DNA of 64,000 nt from Macrotrachela quadricornifera (Eukaryota > Rotifera > Eurotatoria > Philodinida > Philodinidae): positions 923,922 through 987,921 of the forward strand of contig JAJEKB010020989.1 of the NCBI GenBank assembly GCA_022393335.1, read 5' to 3'. How positions within the stretch are numbered: the first letter of the stretch is position 1; each line of letters starts with the position of its first letter. The notes under the pieces are model-generated. The model searched no databases. It saw nothing but the letters and a program-made list of their open reading frames with translations, and was not told the origin of the DNA. This document shows, piece by piece, positions 1 through 12,000 of this stretch. The translations under genes and the position numbers were made by a program.

Positions 1-1
1 A

Positions 2-2618
2 TTTACTCGATATTCTTCTTCAAAAGAAGATTTTGCTGTTTTAGATCTTCAATCAACACTTACTCGTGAGATAACATCAGCACCTGTTTCAATTGTTCTT
101 GCTCGTGATATTCGATATTCATCTTCTGTTCGATCTACAGCGGTTTTATCATTTATTGGAGAAATTAAATCTCAATGGATTGAATATAATTTACAAAGAA
201 AAATAATATTAAATACAGCAGAAGTTAATAAATTAAATTCTGATAATATTTTATCAAATGTTAAACAAACATTTTCAAATGTTAAAATTCAACTTAATAA
301 TAATATTATTAATTTAGAAGGTTCAGCTGGTTCAGTTTTTGATGCTGAACTTGATATTTTACAACAATTAATTGTTGAAATGAAATTTAATTTAACAAAT
401 GAATATTTACCAAATGCAAAAGCTGATTATAAACGTATGAAACAAAATCTTGAAAGTGTTTCAAAAATGACTCGAATATTTAATCCAATGAAATGGCGTT
501 GGGAAGCTCAACATCAAGTGAAAATAACTGTTAATAATAATATAAACAAAGATGAATGTCAAGTTACTATTGAAGGACGAGATTCACAAAATCAATTAGT
601 ACAAAAAGAATTTCGATCTTTTCTTGGATGGTTAAAACCTTGTGCTGTTCTTCGACATCCTAATTCAGGTAAAGATATTATGAGTGAATTGCAAACTTTT
701 TGATACGATTGATAGTTCAGCTGTATTTCATTAATAACTCCTGTTTGTCTTAATCAATTTAAATAATTCTCTTATATGTTACACTCTTTAGATTCCATAC
801 TACCATATACACTTCTAGCTCTCTAGCTCATACTGTCGCTAAACTACTTATACAGTGATGATATGGAAAATGTCATCTTTATAACTCCTTAATAGCTCAT
901 TCGATTTCGCTCAAATTTTTACTTTAGATATATTTCTTAGACTTATATAACTAGTAAAACTTCTTTTTATCTTTTACTGTTCTCAAAATATTTACATTAT
1001 ATGATGAGCCATAAAATGACATTTTTGATGAAAATTTAACAATTTTTTTCTATAGAACATATATGTTGAAGTAAGTTATACCTTATGGCTAATATGTTGA
1101 GAAACTTTTGCTGTATACTATAGGCATTGAGTCTAATAAAATGCACTACTCAAAATTTGCTTAGATTTACTTTCATCAACCGTATCAAAGGAATTTTTAA
1201 TACACATTTTTTCATTTTCAGGTGTTTCACCAAGAATTCTTAAACCACAAATACGTAAAAACTGTCTTAGTATTGAAGAAAAAATCGCACATATAACTGA
1301 TAGTAAACGAACATCAATTGAATTATGGAAAAGTTTAAAAGGTTCAAAAGCAACACGTGAAACTCGAATGGAAGTTGTTGCATGGATTGCTATTTGTAAA
1401 TTTGATTGTCGACTTGAAGGTGGTTTTGTTCGTGATTGGATTGTTGGCAATTATACAGGTCAACCAAATGGAGATCCAAAAACATGGATTAGTTCTAATA
1501 CTAATAAAGCTGGTGTATCAATTCCTTATATGAATAAAGATTTAATTCCATCAGATCTTGATTGTCATTTACCAACACATAAATATTTTAATGTTGATAA
1601 ATTTTTGGATTACTTACATAAATATCAAATTGAATGTAAAGTATTTCGAGAAGAATGGCGTTATGTATTATTATTAGATGAAAATAGTAAAAATGGAGCA
1701 TTTACAATGGATTTAATTGAACCACATGTTGCTTTAACACATGATCGAATTGATTTTGATGTTAGCAATTTATCATTAGAAAAAGATTATACAAAAGAAT
1801 TAGGAATGAGAGTTGACATTCAAAATAAACCATATTCAATTGAATTAGAAACTATTGTTGATAATATTAAGAATAAACGTTTTCAGGTTTTACGTCCTAT
1901 TGATGGAAATGTTCAAAATCGTATTCAAAAGATGGAAAGTCGAGGATGGACGCAACTTGGACAACCTATGCATGTTATACCTAATCCACCACCAAAATAT
2001 AATGTAGTTGTTGTTCCTTTACCGGAATCAACTGAATTGTATATGTCATTAGTTCAACAGATGAAAGATTATATTGGTAATCAAGTGAATGTATTATCAA
2101 TTGAACAAATTAAAAATCCATTATTAGAAGAAGCTTATATAGCAATGAAACAATTAGTTGGAAAGCAATGTAAGGGACAAAATCCAAACGAAAGAGAACT
2201 ATTTCATGGAACAAAAGGTGAAGCGATTGATGGAATATTAAATGATGGATTTGATGATCGATATTGGGGAACAAATTATTCAAAAGGAAATTGGGGTAAC
2301 ATGGAAAAAAATCTTTAAATTTAAGCTTTTTTTTCATTCATATTTTTAGGTCATGGTGCTTATTTTGCCGATAATCCATCTGTTTCACATGGGTATACTG
2401 CACCTGATCTGAACGATCAAACACGTATCATGTATTATAATAAAGTAGCATTAGGCAATGAATCAATACTCAATGCGATAAATCAAGATTTGATGTCCGC
2501 TCCAAAAGGTTATCATTCAACACATGGGAAATATTCAGGATATCCACATTCTGATGAATATATTGTTTATCGATATGGGCAAGCATTACCATATTTAAAA
2601 ATAACTTATACAGCATAA
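2..2618 (+). CDS. Nucleotidyltransferase-like + PARP catalytic domain fusion protein (5' truncated)
   Basis: Exons read 2-668, 1222-2295 and 2350-2618 (670 codons including stop); the gene runs off the left edge. Donor CAG|GTAAAG at 668/669 and acceptor TTTTCAG at 1221 join in phase 1. The last intron (2296-2349) is also phase 1. Residues about 1-220 are unrecognised and look KH-like. Residues about 270-460 carry a Pol-beta-type nucleotidyltransferase signature: GGFVRD (about 289), DxD in SDLDC (about 334-336) and a third Asp in FTMDLIEP (about 386). The C-terminus is a PARP/ART domain with HGT, GAYFAD and DEYIVY, so the H-Y-E triad is intact. In PARPs the Glu is linked to polymer formation (family knowledge). 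An alternative is that 2-703 is a separate gene ending at its own stop. The PARP call is firm; the NTase call and the join to exon 1 are inferences. Confidence 0.78.
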
Positions 2619-2879
2619 TCTTACCTTATCATAAGCACAAAATAACCTTAATATATTACATTTCACAATATATAGATTGTATTTTTTCATATGTTTATCC
2701 ATGAGTTTTATTCAATGTATTTTAATTAATAAAATCTCAAGAGAGAGTATTGTGAACACCATTTATATCCTATAAAGTGAGAGATAAAAGCTCTGAAAGT
2801 AATCACGCATCTTGAAAGATAGATGAAAGTAAAATTAGTTTAGAATGGATCAGAAAACTTGTTCAAATAGAGTTCAATG

Positions 2880-4460
2880 AGCTCTCAAAAAAAAATTTCA
2901 AAAATTTACGTATACTAAATTGGTAAAAGCTTTATCCTCTTTTTGTCTCATTATTTCTGTCAATTTGAACAATTCAAAAAGTGATCATAATGGATTATCT
3001 ACTAAAGTTTTATATGAATTGTTAAACTGAAATATGTGTTTATCATCAATTGATCTTAATTGATTGAAATCGCCCCAAACTATGACTGATATTCCACTAA
3101 ATGGTTCTTTCTTGTCTTCATTATTTGCTGCAAGCGTGCATCGATCTGTTGAAACATTTTAAAACGAATCATTGAAACTTCGTCTATTATTAATAATTGC
3201 AAATCCTTCAATTTTACTCGAATTCTATTTGAAATATCGCTATCTAGTTTAACAAGTTTATGCTTGCATTGACTAACTGGTAAACTTAAAAATGAATGCA
3301 AATTCATTCCGTCTATTAATACTGCTGCTTTGTCGGTTGGTGCGCATATTGCAGCACGAATAGTTTATGAATTGGATCCTGGAAGTAAGTTATAAAATCT
3401 CAGTATCGATTGATATACTGCTTTGATCAAAGCACTTTTGCAACACTTGCACATTCATTCATGAAATGAAAATATTTGCTTATCGCCATTTTTAATCAAA
3501 TTCATCACATCTAAAGTATATTTTCTTTGATTGCTATTTAGACTTCTCATCAGTTGCTGATATTCAGTGTTCGGTATTTTTTGGGAACATTAAAATGTTT
3601 GACTTTTTCAGTTCGAGTATTTATTCTCATTTCAATAAAGATATTGCCCTCATTATTTTCTGTTTCATAAATAAGAAATTCATTTTTATCTTTCATTGGC
3701 TTCACGATGAACATATTCAGATTTTTTTTGTTAAATCAAATCTTTATTTAATTCACATCTCTCCTCATGATTTACATAAATAAGATCCTCTTCTTCACTA
3801 CTTCATGATAGAAATAGCATCAGCTGTTCTCTGTGATAATTTTCCGGATCTTGATGTGGCTTAAAACGTCTGTATTTTATTATTTCTCTCTCTGTCCTTT
3901 TTTTAATCCAACCTTTTCCATATTTCATCGTCGACAACATTTTCATCATTAGAATTTTCTGTAATTTGAGCATTGTCTGTTATTTTCTTTGATACATTAT
4001 ACAATGAGGCAACATCAGTCAAACAGACATTTTTCATTTCGTCAGGTCTATTAATGTACATATCAATCAAGGTTTCAACAAAAATATCTTTTTGATCAGG
4101 CTCAAGTTTCTGAAGAATTTCATCTAATTTGGCCGTAGAAATTCTATTTTCGGATCTATTTGTGTTAATGAATACCGGGCTTCTGCTACTGATTGAAAGT
4201 GGAATACTTAAAATATGATAAACAACTTCTTGTGTTGATAGTTCACTTGAATTCAAAAACTTATTTGCAATAATTTTAAGACGTTCTCCAACTGTGTTAT
4301 TGCCATTTTTTAGCTCATTCAATGCTTCTCTTAGAAGCTTAGACATTCCATTTTCAGATCTGATAATCATGCATAAGGATCAAGAATAAACTGAATGTCC
4401 ACAAGTAACGCTCGTCTAAAGACTCGCTCAGCTCTTTCTCGTAGAAATCATGTTTCTAAA
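2880..4460 (-). pseudogene. Helitron Rep/helicase remnant (PIF1-like helicase part)
   Basis: Reading the minus strand from about 4460 down gives successive Helitron helicase blocks in broken frames. First come DIQFILDPYA and SENGMSKLLREALNELKNGN, then VVYHILSIPLSISSRSPVF and a DIFVETLIDMYINRP block (open frame 4370-3903). Next are DPENYHREQLMLFL, NSNQRKYTLDVMNLIKNG, SALIKAVYQSILRFYN, CAPTDKAAVLIDGMNLHS, LQLLIIDEVSMI (Walker B), GISVIVWGDFNQLRSIDD and FELFKLTEIMRQKED. The Walker A region reads MCKCCKS instead of a normal P-loop. There are several in-frame stops and at least two frameshifts (near 3095 and 3560). The HUH nuclease part and the Helitron ends were not found, so this is a 5'-truncated dead copy. 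Family assignment is strong; exact limits are approximate. Confidence 0.85.
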
Positions 4461-4504
4461 CTACCATCAAGCTATTCATTTATAAAATTAAAAAAATCGA
4501 AGCC

Positions 4505-5185
4505 AGATTCAAGTTGCTCGACATCAACTGCCCTTGATTACACTTCATAAAAACAAATGCTTTTTGTTAAAAATTTGTCGTTTGTTTGAAAAATCGATCT
4601 CCAAAAAATTTTTATGCAACTGACTTCAGATTTGAATTCCTCGTCCTCGATTATCTTTCGATCAATCCTTATAAATAAATTGTTTTTTGCAAAAAAAGTG
4701 GTTCTTTGTGTAAAAAAATGGATCCAAAACAATTTTCGAAAAATTGACATCAGATTCAAGTTCCACGGCCAAGATTACCCTTTAGCAAAGCTTTATAGAA
4801 AATATCAATAGAATGTTTTTTTGACCTTGTGCGGACACACAAGCAATCAAACAAACAATTTATTCTTGCAAGACTCTTCTCTACGAGAAAGAGAATATCT
4901 TTTTCGAAAAATCGGTTTTCGATGTTTTTTGACTTCTCGCCCATCCCTCTTCACCCACACACCCGTAACCATGGTCACCCAACAGACCTCAGATTCGAAG
5001 TCCCCGCATCGAGTTACCTATAAAAAAATCTTTTCTCGAAAATCGATCTTCGATGTTTTTGGACCTCTCTTCACCCACCCATTCCTCACCATGGTCACCC
5101 AACAGATCTCAAATTCGAAGTCCCCGCATCGTAAAACCTCTAGAAATGTCTTTTTCAAAAAATCGGTTTTGGATGTTTTTTGACC
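4505..5185. repeat. Degenerate satellite, period about 120 bp
   Basis: A conserved core (GAC-TCAGATTC-AAGT-CC) recurs at about 4508, 4625, 4748, 4985 and 5103, each followed by a short pyrimidine-rich stretch and an A/T-rich tract. Spacing is about 117-123 bp, with one unit missing or diverged near 4865. The two youngest-looking copies (from 4975 and 5093) share most of a 45-bp block. A second shared segment (ACTCTTCTCTACGAGAAAG) is found near 4870 and 5226. Short ORFs here are repeat translations, not genes. Confidence 0.7.
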
Positions 5186-5251
5186 CTGCGCACAGGCAAG
5201 CAATCAGACAATTTATGTTTACTGGACTCTTCTCTACGAGAAAGAGAATCA

Positions 5252-5520
5252 TAATCAGCAATGGTGTTCATCACACACCACGATGAAATCATCATTTCGT
5301 GAAAAAATACCTGTTTTTGATAAAAAATACTAAACCTTACCAATTCCTAACGTCACATTGATCAATACGGATACCACAATAATGAGTAATGCTGCTAATT
5401 ACACACCACAGTGAAATCATCAATTTATGAAAAACACATTTTTTTGAAGAAAAATACTAAACTTCACCAATTCCTAACATCAATTGAACAATGCTGATAC
5501 CACAACAATAAGCAATGCTC
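5252..5520. repeat. Two-copy tandem repeat, about 131-bp unit
   Basis: The segments at about 5252-5382 and 5383-5510 share, in order, CACACACCAC-GTGAAATCATCA, AAAAATACTAAAC, ACCAATTCCTAAC and GATACCACAA. A third partial unit begins near 5510. It directly follows the 120-bp satellite but is a different sequence. Confidence 0.7.
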
Positions 5521-5640
5521 TTGATCAAGTATCATGCCTGTCTCAAAAACTTTTGTTCAAACGTTTATTTTTAGTTAACCTTTAAAGCTTTTTTAAGATT
5601 ATGTTTTTTTGGCCTCGATGTTCTTTTGACCCTGACACAA

Positions 5641-5665
5641 ACATACATACACACACACACACAAA
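5641..5665. repeat. (AC)n microsatellite
   Basis: Simple dinucleotide run, slightly interrupted at its left end. The rest of 5531-5880 is A/T-rich with no gene seen. Confidence 0.85.
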
Positions 5666-5904
5666 CTATCTTTTTTCATATGACCCTCCTTTCAGGCGAG
5701 GGAATTATTTTTTATCTTATGTGTTTTGATACATAATTTATTATATTTATATACATTTTTTCATTAATAAATTTCATTTAATAAATTAATTTTCTTTATT
5801 AAAAACAGGGAGAGATTGAATTACTATTGAATAATGGTAAGTGTTCTAGCGATTGACGATAATTTTTCTGTTTGTTTAAGTCGATCGTATTATTAACGAA
5901 AAAA

Positions 5905-6432
5905 TATAAGTATTATTTTTATTTCAACGTATTTTATTTATTTAGGATTAAACAATTTATTTTTATATTTTAGATCGAATACAATAATACAGTCGGGTAT
6001 TAAGCATTTTATTTAATTTCGATATTTTTTTTACGTATTTAGGTAGATCATATTATTAATCAGATATGATAAGTGTTATTTTTATTTCAACATTTTTTTT
6101 ATTTAGAATTAAATAATTTTTTTAATTTTAGATCAAATACAACAGTACAATTAAATATTGAATAAAATACTTTATACCTAATTGTATATTGTATTTGATT
6201 TAAAATTAAAAAAGTTATTTAATTCTAAATAAAAAAAATATGTTGAAATAAAAATAACACTTATCATGTCTGATTAATAATTATGATCTACCTAAATAGA
6301 TAAAAAAATTTGTCTAAACTAATTAAAATATTTAACACTTAATTGACTATGGTATTCGATCTAAAACATGAAAAAAAAGATCTATTAAATCCTAAATAAA
6401 TACAATATATTGGAATAAAAATAATACTTATT
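5905..6432. repeat. Large imperfect inverted repeat (foldback element)
   Basis: The arm at about 5905-6160 is the reverse complement of about 6180-6432. Paired blocks include AGTGTTATTTTTATTTCAAC with GTTGAAATAAAAATAACACT, and AGGTAGATCAT with ATGATCTACCT. Each arm also holds two direct copies of a roughly 155-bp unit, so the locus is an inverted pair of short tandem arrays. The almost absent spacer suggests a hairpin-forming foldback/MITE. No transposase and no clear target duplication were seen. Confidence 0.75.
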
Positions 6433-6459
6433 ATTTTTATTTGAGAAAATTTTATTTAT

Positions 6460-6665
6460 AACTGGCAGTTGTTTGCCAGAATTAGTTTTAAACAGCGCCG
6501 TTTACGTTCCGGCGAAAAAACGGGCCTCAATCCGAGTTCACATAAAACGGTGGAAAACGATGACTGTTTTTCACCGCTTAAGGCCCTAATTGTGCCAGTT
6601 ATTTACTGTTTAAGGCAGTTGAAGGCGTCGTTTCAGACGGCTCGAATGATGGACCTGAGTATTTC
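6460..6665. other. GC-richer island with nested palindromes
   Basis: The island is set in very AT-rich DNA. It contains CTGGCA-GTTGTT-TGCCAG at about 6463 and a 29-bp palindrome around 6550-6578 (CGGTGGAAAACG paired with CTGTTTTTCACCG). The motif GGCAGTTG occurs near both ends. The open frame over it (6469-6711) resembles no protein known to me. It probably is a small inserted element. Confidence 0.4.
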
Positions 6666-6719
6666 TTTTTATTATGATTTAGGTATCATCATCGTTTACA
6701 GATATCTTTAAATTAATTC

Positions 6720-9029
6720 AATAATACTCTGAAACAAAATATTCAACAGAATAACTAGACTCGACAAATATAAATCAAAATCAAAATAATAAATATATAA
6801 CATTTTTCTATTCATTACGAAAGACTATGATAACAAATAAAAATCTCCAGTATTCTCTCTTGTAAAAATGAAACTTGTTTTTAATTAATATCATTTCTAA
6901 AAATAACTTTTATATATCTCATTTGGTATAATGAAGAAAACAAAAAAGTAAAACAGTATAAAATATTTGTGCTCTTTCAGTGTATAAGTTTCACTTGAAT
7001 AATTTTATATACGAATATCAAAATAAATGAAAAGAAAGAATAAAACGAAATACAAAACAAAATGAACGGATAAAAACCATGTGAATGTATGCAAATATAT
7101 CTCGTTGAAGAATGAAAAAAACGTATGATAATCGATACACCCTATCAAACGTTGTGCATTCGAAAATACAAAATACGATGATGAATCATATGATTATCGG
7201 ATATAAAAACATGCACTTATATACATACTTTAAGGAGAATGAAAAAGAAATGTTTCAATCATAGATGCAATGAGTATTAACGATCACATTAGATAAACGA
7301 CAAAACCTGGATTTATTTCAGTTTTTTGTATTGCAATAAAATTTTGTGAAAGTGAATACAAAATATATATCTGGCTATATATTTTTTTCAAAAAATTGTT
7401 ATAGTAATAGTTTTAATTACTACAGTTGATAATATATGTGATGATGAAAGTATTGATTTAAAAGTTCGCTGATAAAAAAAAATAGTTGCACCATTGATTA
7501 TTCGTATACGTGTTCTGTATCTGAATGATACTTCAAGATATAATAATTAAAAGGCTGGATTAATATGAACATGTTAGTTTTTCTCTTCTAGTTCACTCAG
7601 TTAATTACAATATTAGATATACGTCAGAAGCGTGAAGAGAATGAATAATGATTACATGTTAAATAAACGTGACTGGAAGATATACGTCAAATTTTGAAAA
7701 ACAAAAGAACGCAGTTGTTTTTAATGAAATATCATGTTTATTTGAATAAGAACGACAAATAATACATTCATCAAATGTTCGTTATTTAAAGGTATACAAA
7801 CATTTATTATATTACAGTGATTTACATATTGTACTGTAACATCGTTGTAAGTCTCCTCTTTTTCACGAAGATATTACAATATAAAAAGCAAACGTAGAAT
7901 AAGTAGCTTTTAAAGGATTCAGGAAATATTTCTAAACCGAAAAAAGAATTTATGATAACATTTAGGAGTTGTTCCTAAGCTCATATAAGGGTTTATTAAA
8001 GACTTTATGAGATGTTTATACCCATGAGGGATTTTTGATCGTATCAATGTGTCATAAACCCTTTCTAAACTCTTTTTGCGTACATGGAACTTCTCATAAA
8101 CTTTTTCTTGAATCTTCTTTGCCGGTGTGAACTTCTTTTACGCACTGACATAAACTCTTAGCAAAGGTATACGGGAAGTCACTCAATCTAGCTCTAAGAT
8201 ACATATATCCTCTCTGAGAGGCATCACATTCTTATCTACAATAGACCAATAGAGAAAATTTTTCTAAATCTACTCGATCTGAAACTACTTAGTACTGTCT
8301 ATAACTAAGCGCCATGGAAACAAATGACTATTTCCACTATGATGAAAAAAAACTATAGGAATACTAGCTCTAATTGTAGTAGATATTTAAAAAATCATTT
8401 TTCTAATTAAGATCAGATAAAAAGAATTGGACATGAAGTCTATCTTCACTGGACGAAGAAAATAATTATTTCTATTAAGATGAGATAAAACTCAAGAATC
8501 AGTAACTTTAAGTCTGTTAGATGGAAAGACAGATTTTTATGATGAAGATGAACTTAACCTTAATGCGACTATCTTTATCTTTGCTAGATGAAAAAAACTC
8601 CTACTTTGTATAAGAATAAACCCTTTTTTGAAGATGTAAAATAGTGCTGCATGATAAATGTACTCATAAACTCTCTAAGAGATTATAAACAATTACAGCT
8701 AGTGTAAAAGTATAATATTCTACGTTTATTTTTTATAGTGTAGATAATCTTTTGTGAATTACTTCCAGACAGGATTGAATTACCTGAGTATCGTAAGCAA
8801 CCTAAATTTCTTGGCAGTATTGACTTGAGTAGAAGATTAGTTTCTTATCAAGATTTTTGTCCATTTATCTATGTTTTCACTTCATTTAGATCTTGAAACT
8901 CAGTCTGGCATTTATTTATCTCGTAATACCAACAACTCAATACTCATATTACTCTCTTTGTATCCATTGTTACCGTTGGCGAGTTTTTCGACTAATTCTT
9001 CACTCACTATTCAAGTCAGGTTTTTCACA
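6720..9029. other. Non-coding AT-rich interval
   Basis: No convincing gene was found. An open stretch at 8764-8895 (ELPEYRKQPKFL...) after a possible acceptor at 8754 might be an upstream exon of the Rel/RRM gene, but no matching donor could be placed. Promoter and 5' UTR of that gene presumably lie here. Confidence 0.4.
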
Positions 9030-12000
9030 ATGACTCAACCGACTAAGCAACTTCGAATTATTGCAGAACCCAAGGCATTCTATCGTGAGCGATATGAAAG
9101 CGAACACTATAAAACTGGAAATCTAGTTCCACGTTACATTCGTGCTGAAGATAACCCATTAAAGCTTGAATATCCAACTGTAGAGGTGAGAAAAAGCAAT
9201 ACTAATGTCGGTTTCGACTAACACAATGAAGAGTAATCAGAATCTGCTTCCAAAACTTCATTGTCATATCTTTAGAGTTTTGAGAAACAGTCTTGAATAT
9301 TCTTTTTTGACTAACAACTGAGTTTATATATTTCAAATCTAGAATAAACTGCTTCTCGAAAGCTTCTTACAGTATTTAACAGTGACTTTTCTCTTTTGTA
9401 TTTCGAAATAGATGCGTACCACTAAAACATAGAAAAATATTCTCTTGTTTTTCTCAATTAGATACCAGCAGAGTGGTATAATGCCATTCAACCTCTATAC
9501 ATTCGCGTGACTTCTGTCACTGTGCCGAATGAAAATGTATCCAACATGTGTGTGCATCCATATCCAATCGATACTGATGTTCCTGACGTTCAGAAAGATC
9601 CTGTCAACAATACTCTATACTTTCCAGTCACGAACGATGATTTCATGAATGGCCAAAAAAGGTACCAAAAAACGATACAAGTGCTTTGCTATTACTATTT
9701 TGATTTGTTCTTCAGTTTTTGCCTTACGCGCAACAAATTGGTACAAAGTAAACTCAAAGTATATGGACCTTTGCGCATTTTCGGCTCTGGTAAAAAATAA
9801 CCTTAATAATAAGAAAAAAATTTGTCTTCTCATTTGAAAGATCAAAGACATATTCTTTCTATCACAAAAAAATCGCGCAGCAGTCAATTAATTGACACAT
9901 ATAAATTGTGGAATTCACAATTGGTCTTTTCTGGATCCAAATGCATCGATAATAATGTCTTTGATCATTTTCCTGACTCTTCAGTATCATCACAAGTGAT
10001 GGTCGACAAAACCAGTCACCAACACAGTAAGTGTATAAAAACAGCCGCCTAAGTCTTAGTGATATTTGCTTTTGCTTTCAGAGAAAGGCAGTACTTCTCG
10101 GTCCGTCACGATAAATGATCATGACAAAAACTTTCCCATATGTGCTCCAGAAAGAAGTGAGTGAACAGGTGGTGATAACATTTTGATAGTACTTTCTAAA
10201 CTAAACCAGGGAAAACGGATTTTTTTTATTTTTTTTTATTTTCATTTTACATTTCTTCTGTTTTTCTTGAACTACTTTGTACATGAAAAAGATAAGTGAC
10301 TGTAATATGAAAACCAATATTTCGCCCTGATATCTGCCAAAACTTTAGCTTTTCGATACTTTGGTTTTTTTCATAAGTTTGTTTCTTCCAGAATTGTGTC
10401 TTTCGAGACTTACATGCGATCGTTAATTAGTTGTTCTTAGTTAGTCTTCACGCTAAAATGAGGACGAAGTAAAATTTACCTTGAGACCTATAACAACTAA
10501 TGAATGTGGTATGATTTTATGGCTTTTTTTTATTACGTTTGATTTTATTATCATTCAATGGAATGAATTTTATTCTAATTAAGCACAAACTACAACGTCG
10601 ACAAATATGGAACTCATTGTACCACTACAACAAAGTATAACATCTTTTCCATCACCATCACCATCATCGATAACATCGCACAACAGTAGCTGTTTTCCTG
10701 AAGAAGATAAAGAGAAGGCTGATGATAACAATTTTAACAACCCATATAAATCATTCGAGTAAGTGTAACAAACTAGAATAAGTATTCTTTAGAAGAATCA
10801 GAGTACCGTGGGGTACGTATCGTTAAAAGATCTTTATTTATGGAAACCTTGGAAGAAACAGTGATCTTCGAAAGTTTAGAAGTTCTTCAAAGGCATCTAA
10901 AAAGTTCTAAAGATTTCATAAGTAGGAAGGTTACTTTACTCATACTTAACTGATAACTAGATAAACAAATAATACATTTAGTATTTACTTTTGTAAAGTA
11001 AAATATTGAGTTGTTCAGAATCAATGAATATTTTTTGTTTGAATTTTTTTCATGCAGTAATCTCCATAAAGTTTTCTGTTTTTATATGAAAAGATGCACC
11101 GTGAGTAGACTATTTGATAAAACATTGTAGATTAGACACACTGCCCGATACTTGTATTTTTTTGCTCACTAAACATTCTACAATACTAGTTCAACATATG
11201 CTCAATTGGAAACGCCGCTCATGTCGATCTTTCCTACATCAGAGGCAGATATCACCTTAGGTAAGATCAAAAGGAAACTTGCAATTAAGCCTTTTGGAAA
11301 ATATCATGTCTATAATTTAGATCAACATTTAATGGATATCTTTTCATCCTCTTCAATTACCATCGAGGGAGAGCAGACAATGCTCGAATACCCAATACAG
11401 CCACCCGAACATTTTCAATATTGTTCCAACACTATATGCTTACCATCGTCGCCTCTTACAGTCTATCCAAAAATATTACCTAAGAACTTAGAGGCATCAG
11501 CTGAAAACGATTTCACTCGATCATCCTCTAGGACAATACAGCCGACTATTTCCAAGACGATTATTGCCTCTCGTTTACCCGTCACAATAAATAATCAACG
11601 TCTTCGTATGTTGTTTCCTGGATGTCGTAAAATAACCTTCAAAAAAAATGATTGGAACAAAAACTTGAAGTTGTAACAACATTAGTATTGAGTTATAAAT
11701 TATTCATTTCATACTAAATAGGTTCGCTCTAATTGAGCATTGGAATTGTGCTGACGCCGAGAGAAATTTGTCTATGTTCCTTGCCTCACGTCCATCAAGT
11801 GGTATCTTCTCTGGTGTTCAAGTCAGATACGCAACAGAAAACAAGATAAAGTCAAGCTCCACTTCTAATTCGTTCACAGGTGAGTTTCATATATTGATCG
11901 ACCCATTTCGATTCTCAAGTAGGACAATTCTTTGAAACCGGTCAGTATTAGTTAGATTTAGGATCGAAATTAGTTGAAATTGTGACTAAAAATGATTAGC

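Noticed and set aside
1133..1450. Minus-strand ORF of 105 codons
   Set aside because: Shadow of the PARP gene exon at 1222-2295 on the plus strand.
4821..5343. Several overlapping ORFs on both strands
   Set aside because: All lie within the 120-bp and 131-bp tandem repeats and simply repeat their unit.
9660..9800. Continuation of the Rel-like exon through 9800 without splicing
   Set aside because: Removing 9662-9715 and 9790-9840 as short introns restores NGQKSF and keeps phase; the unspliced frame ends in a random-looking tail.
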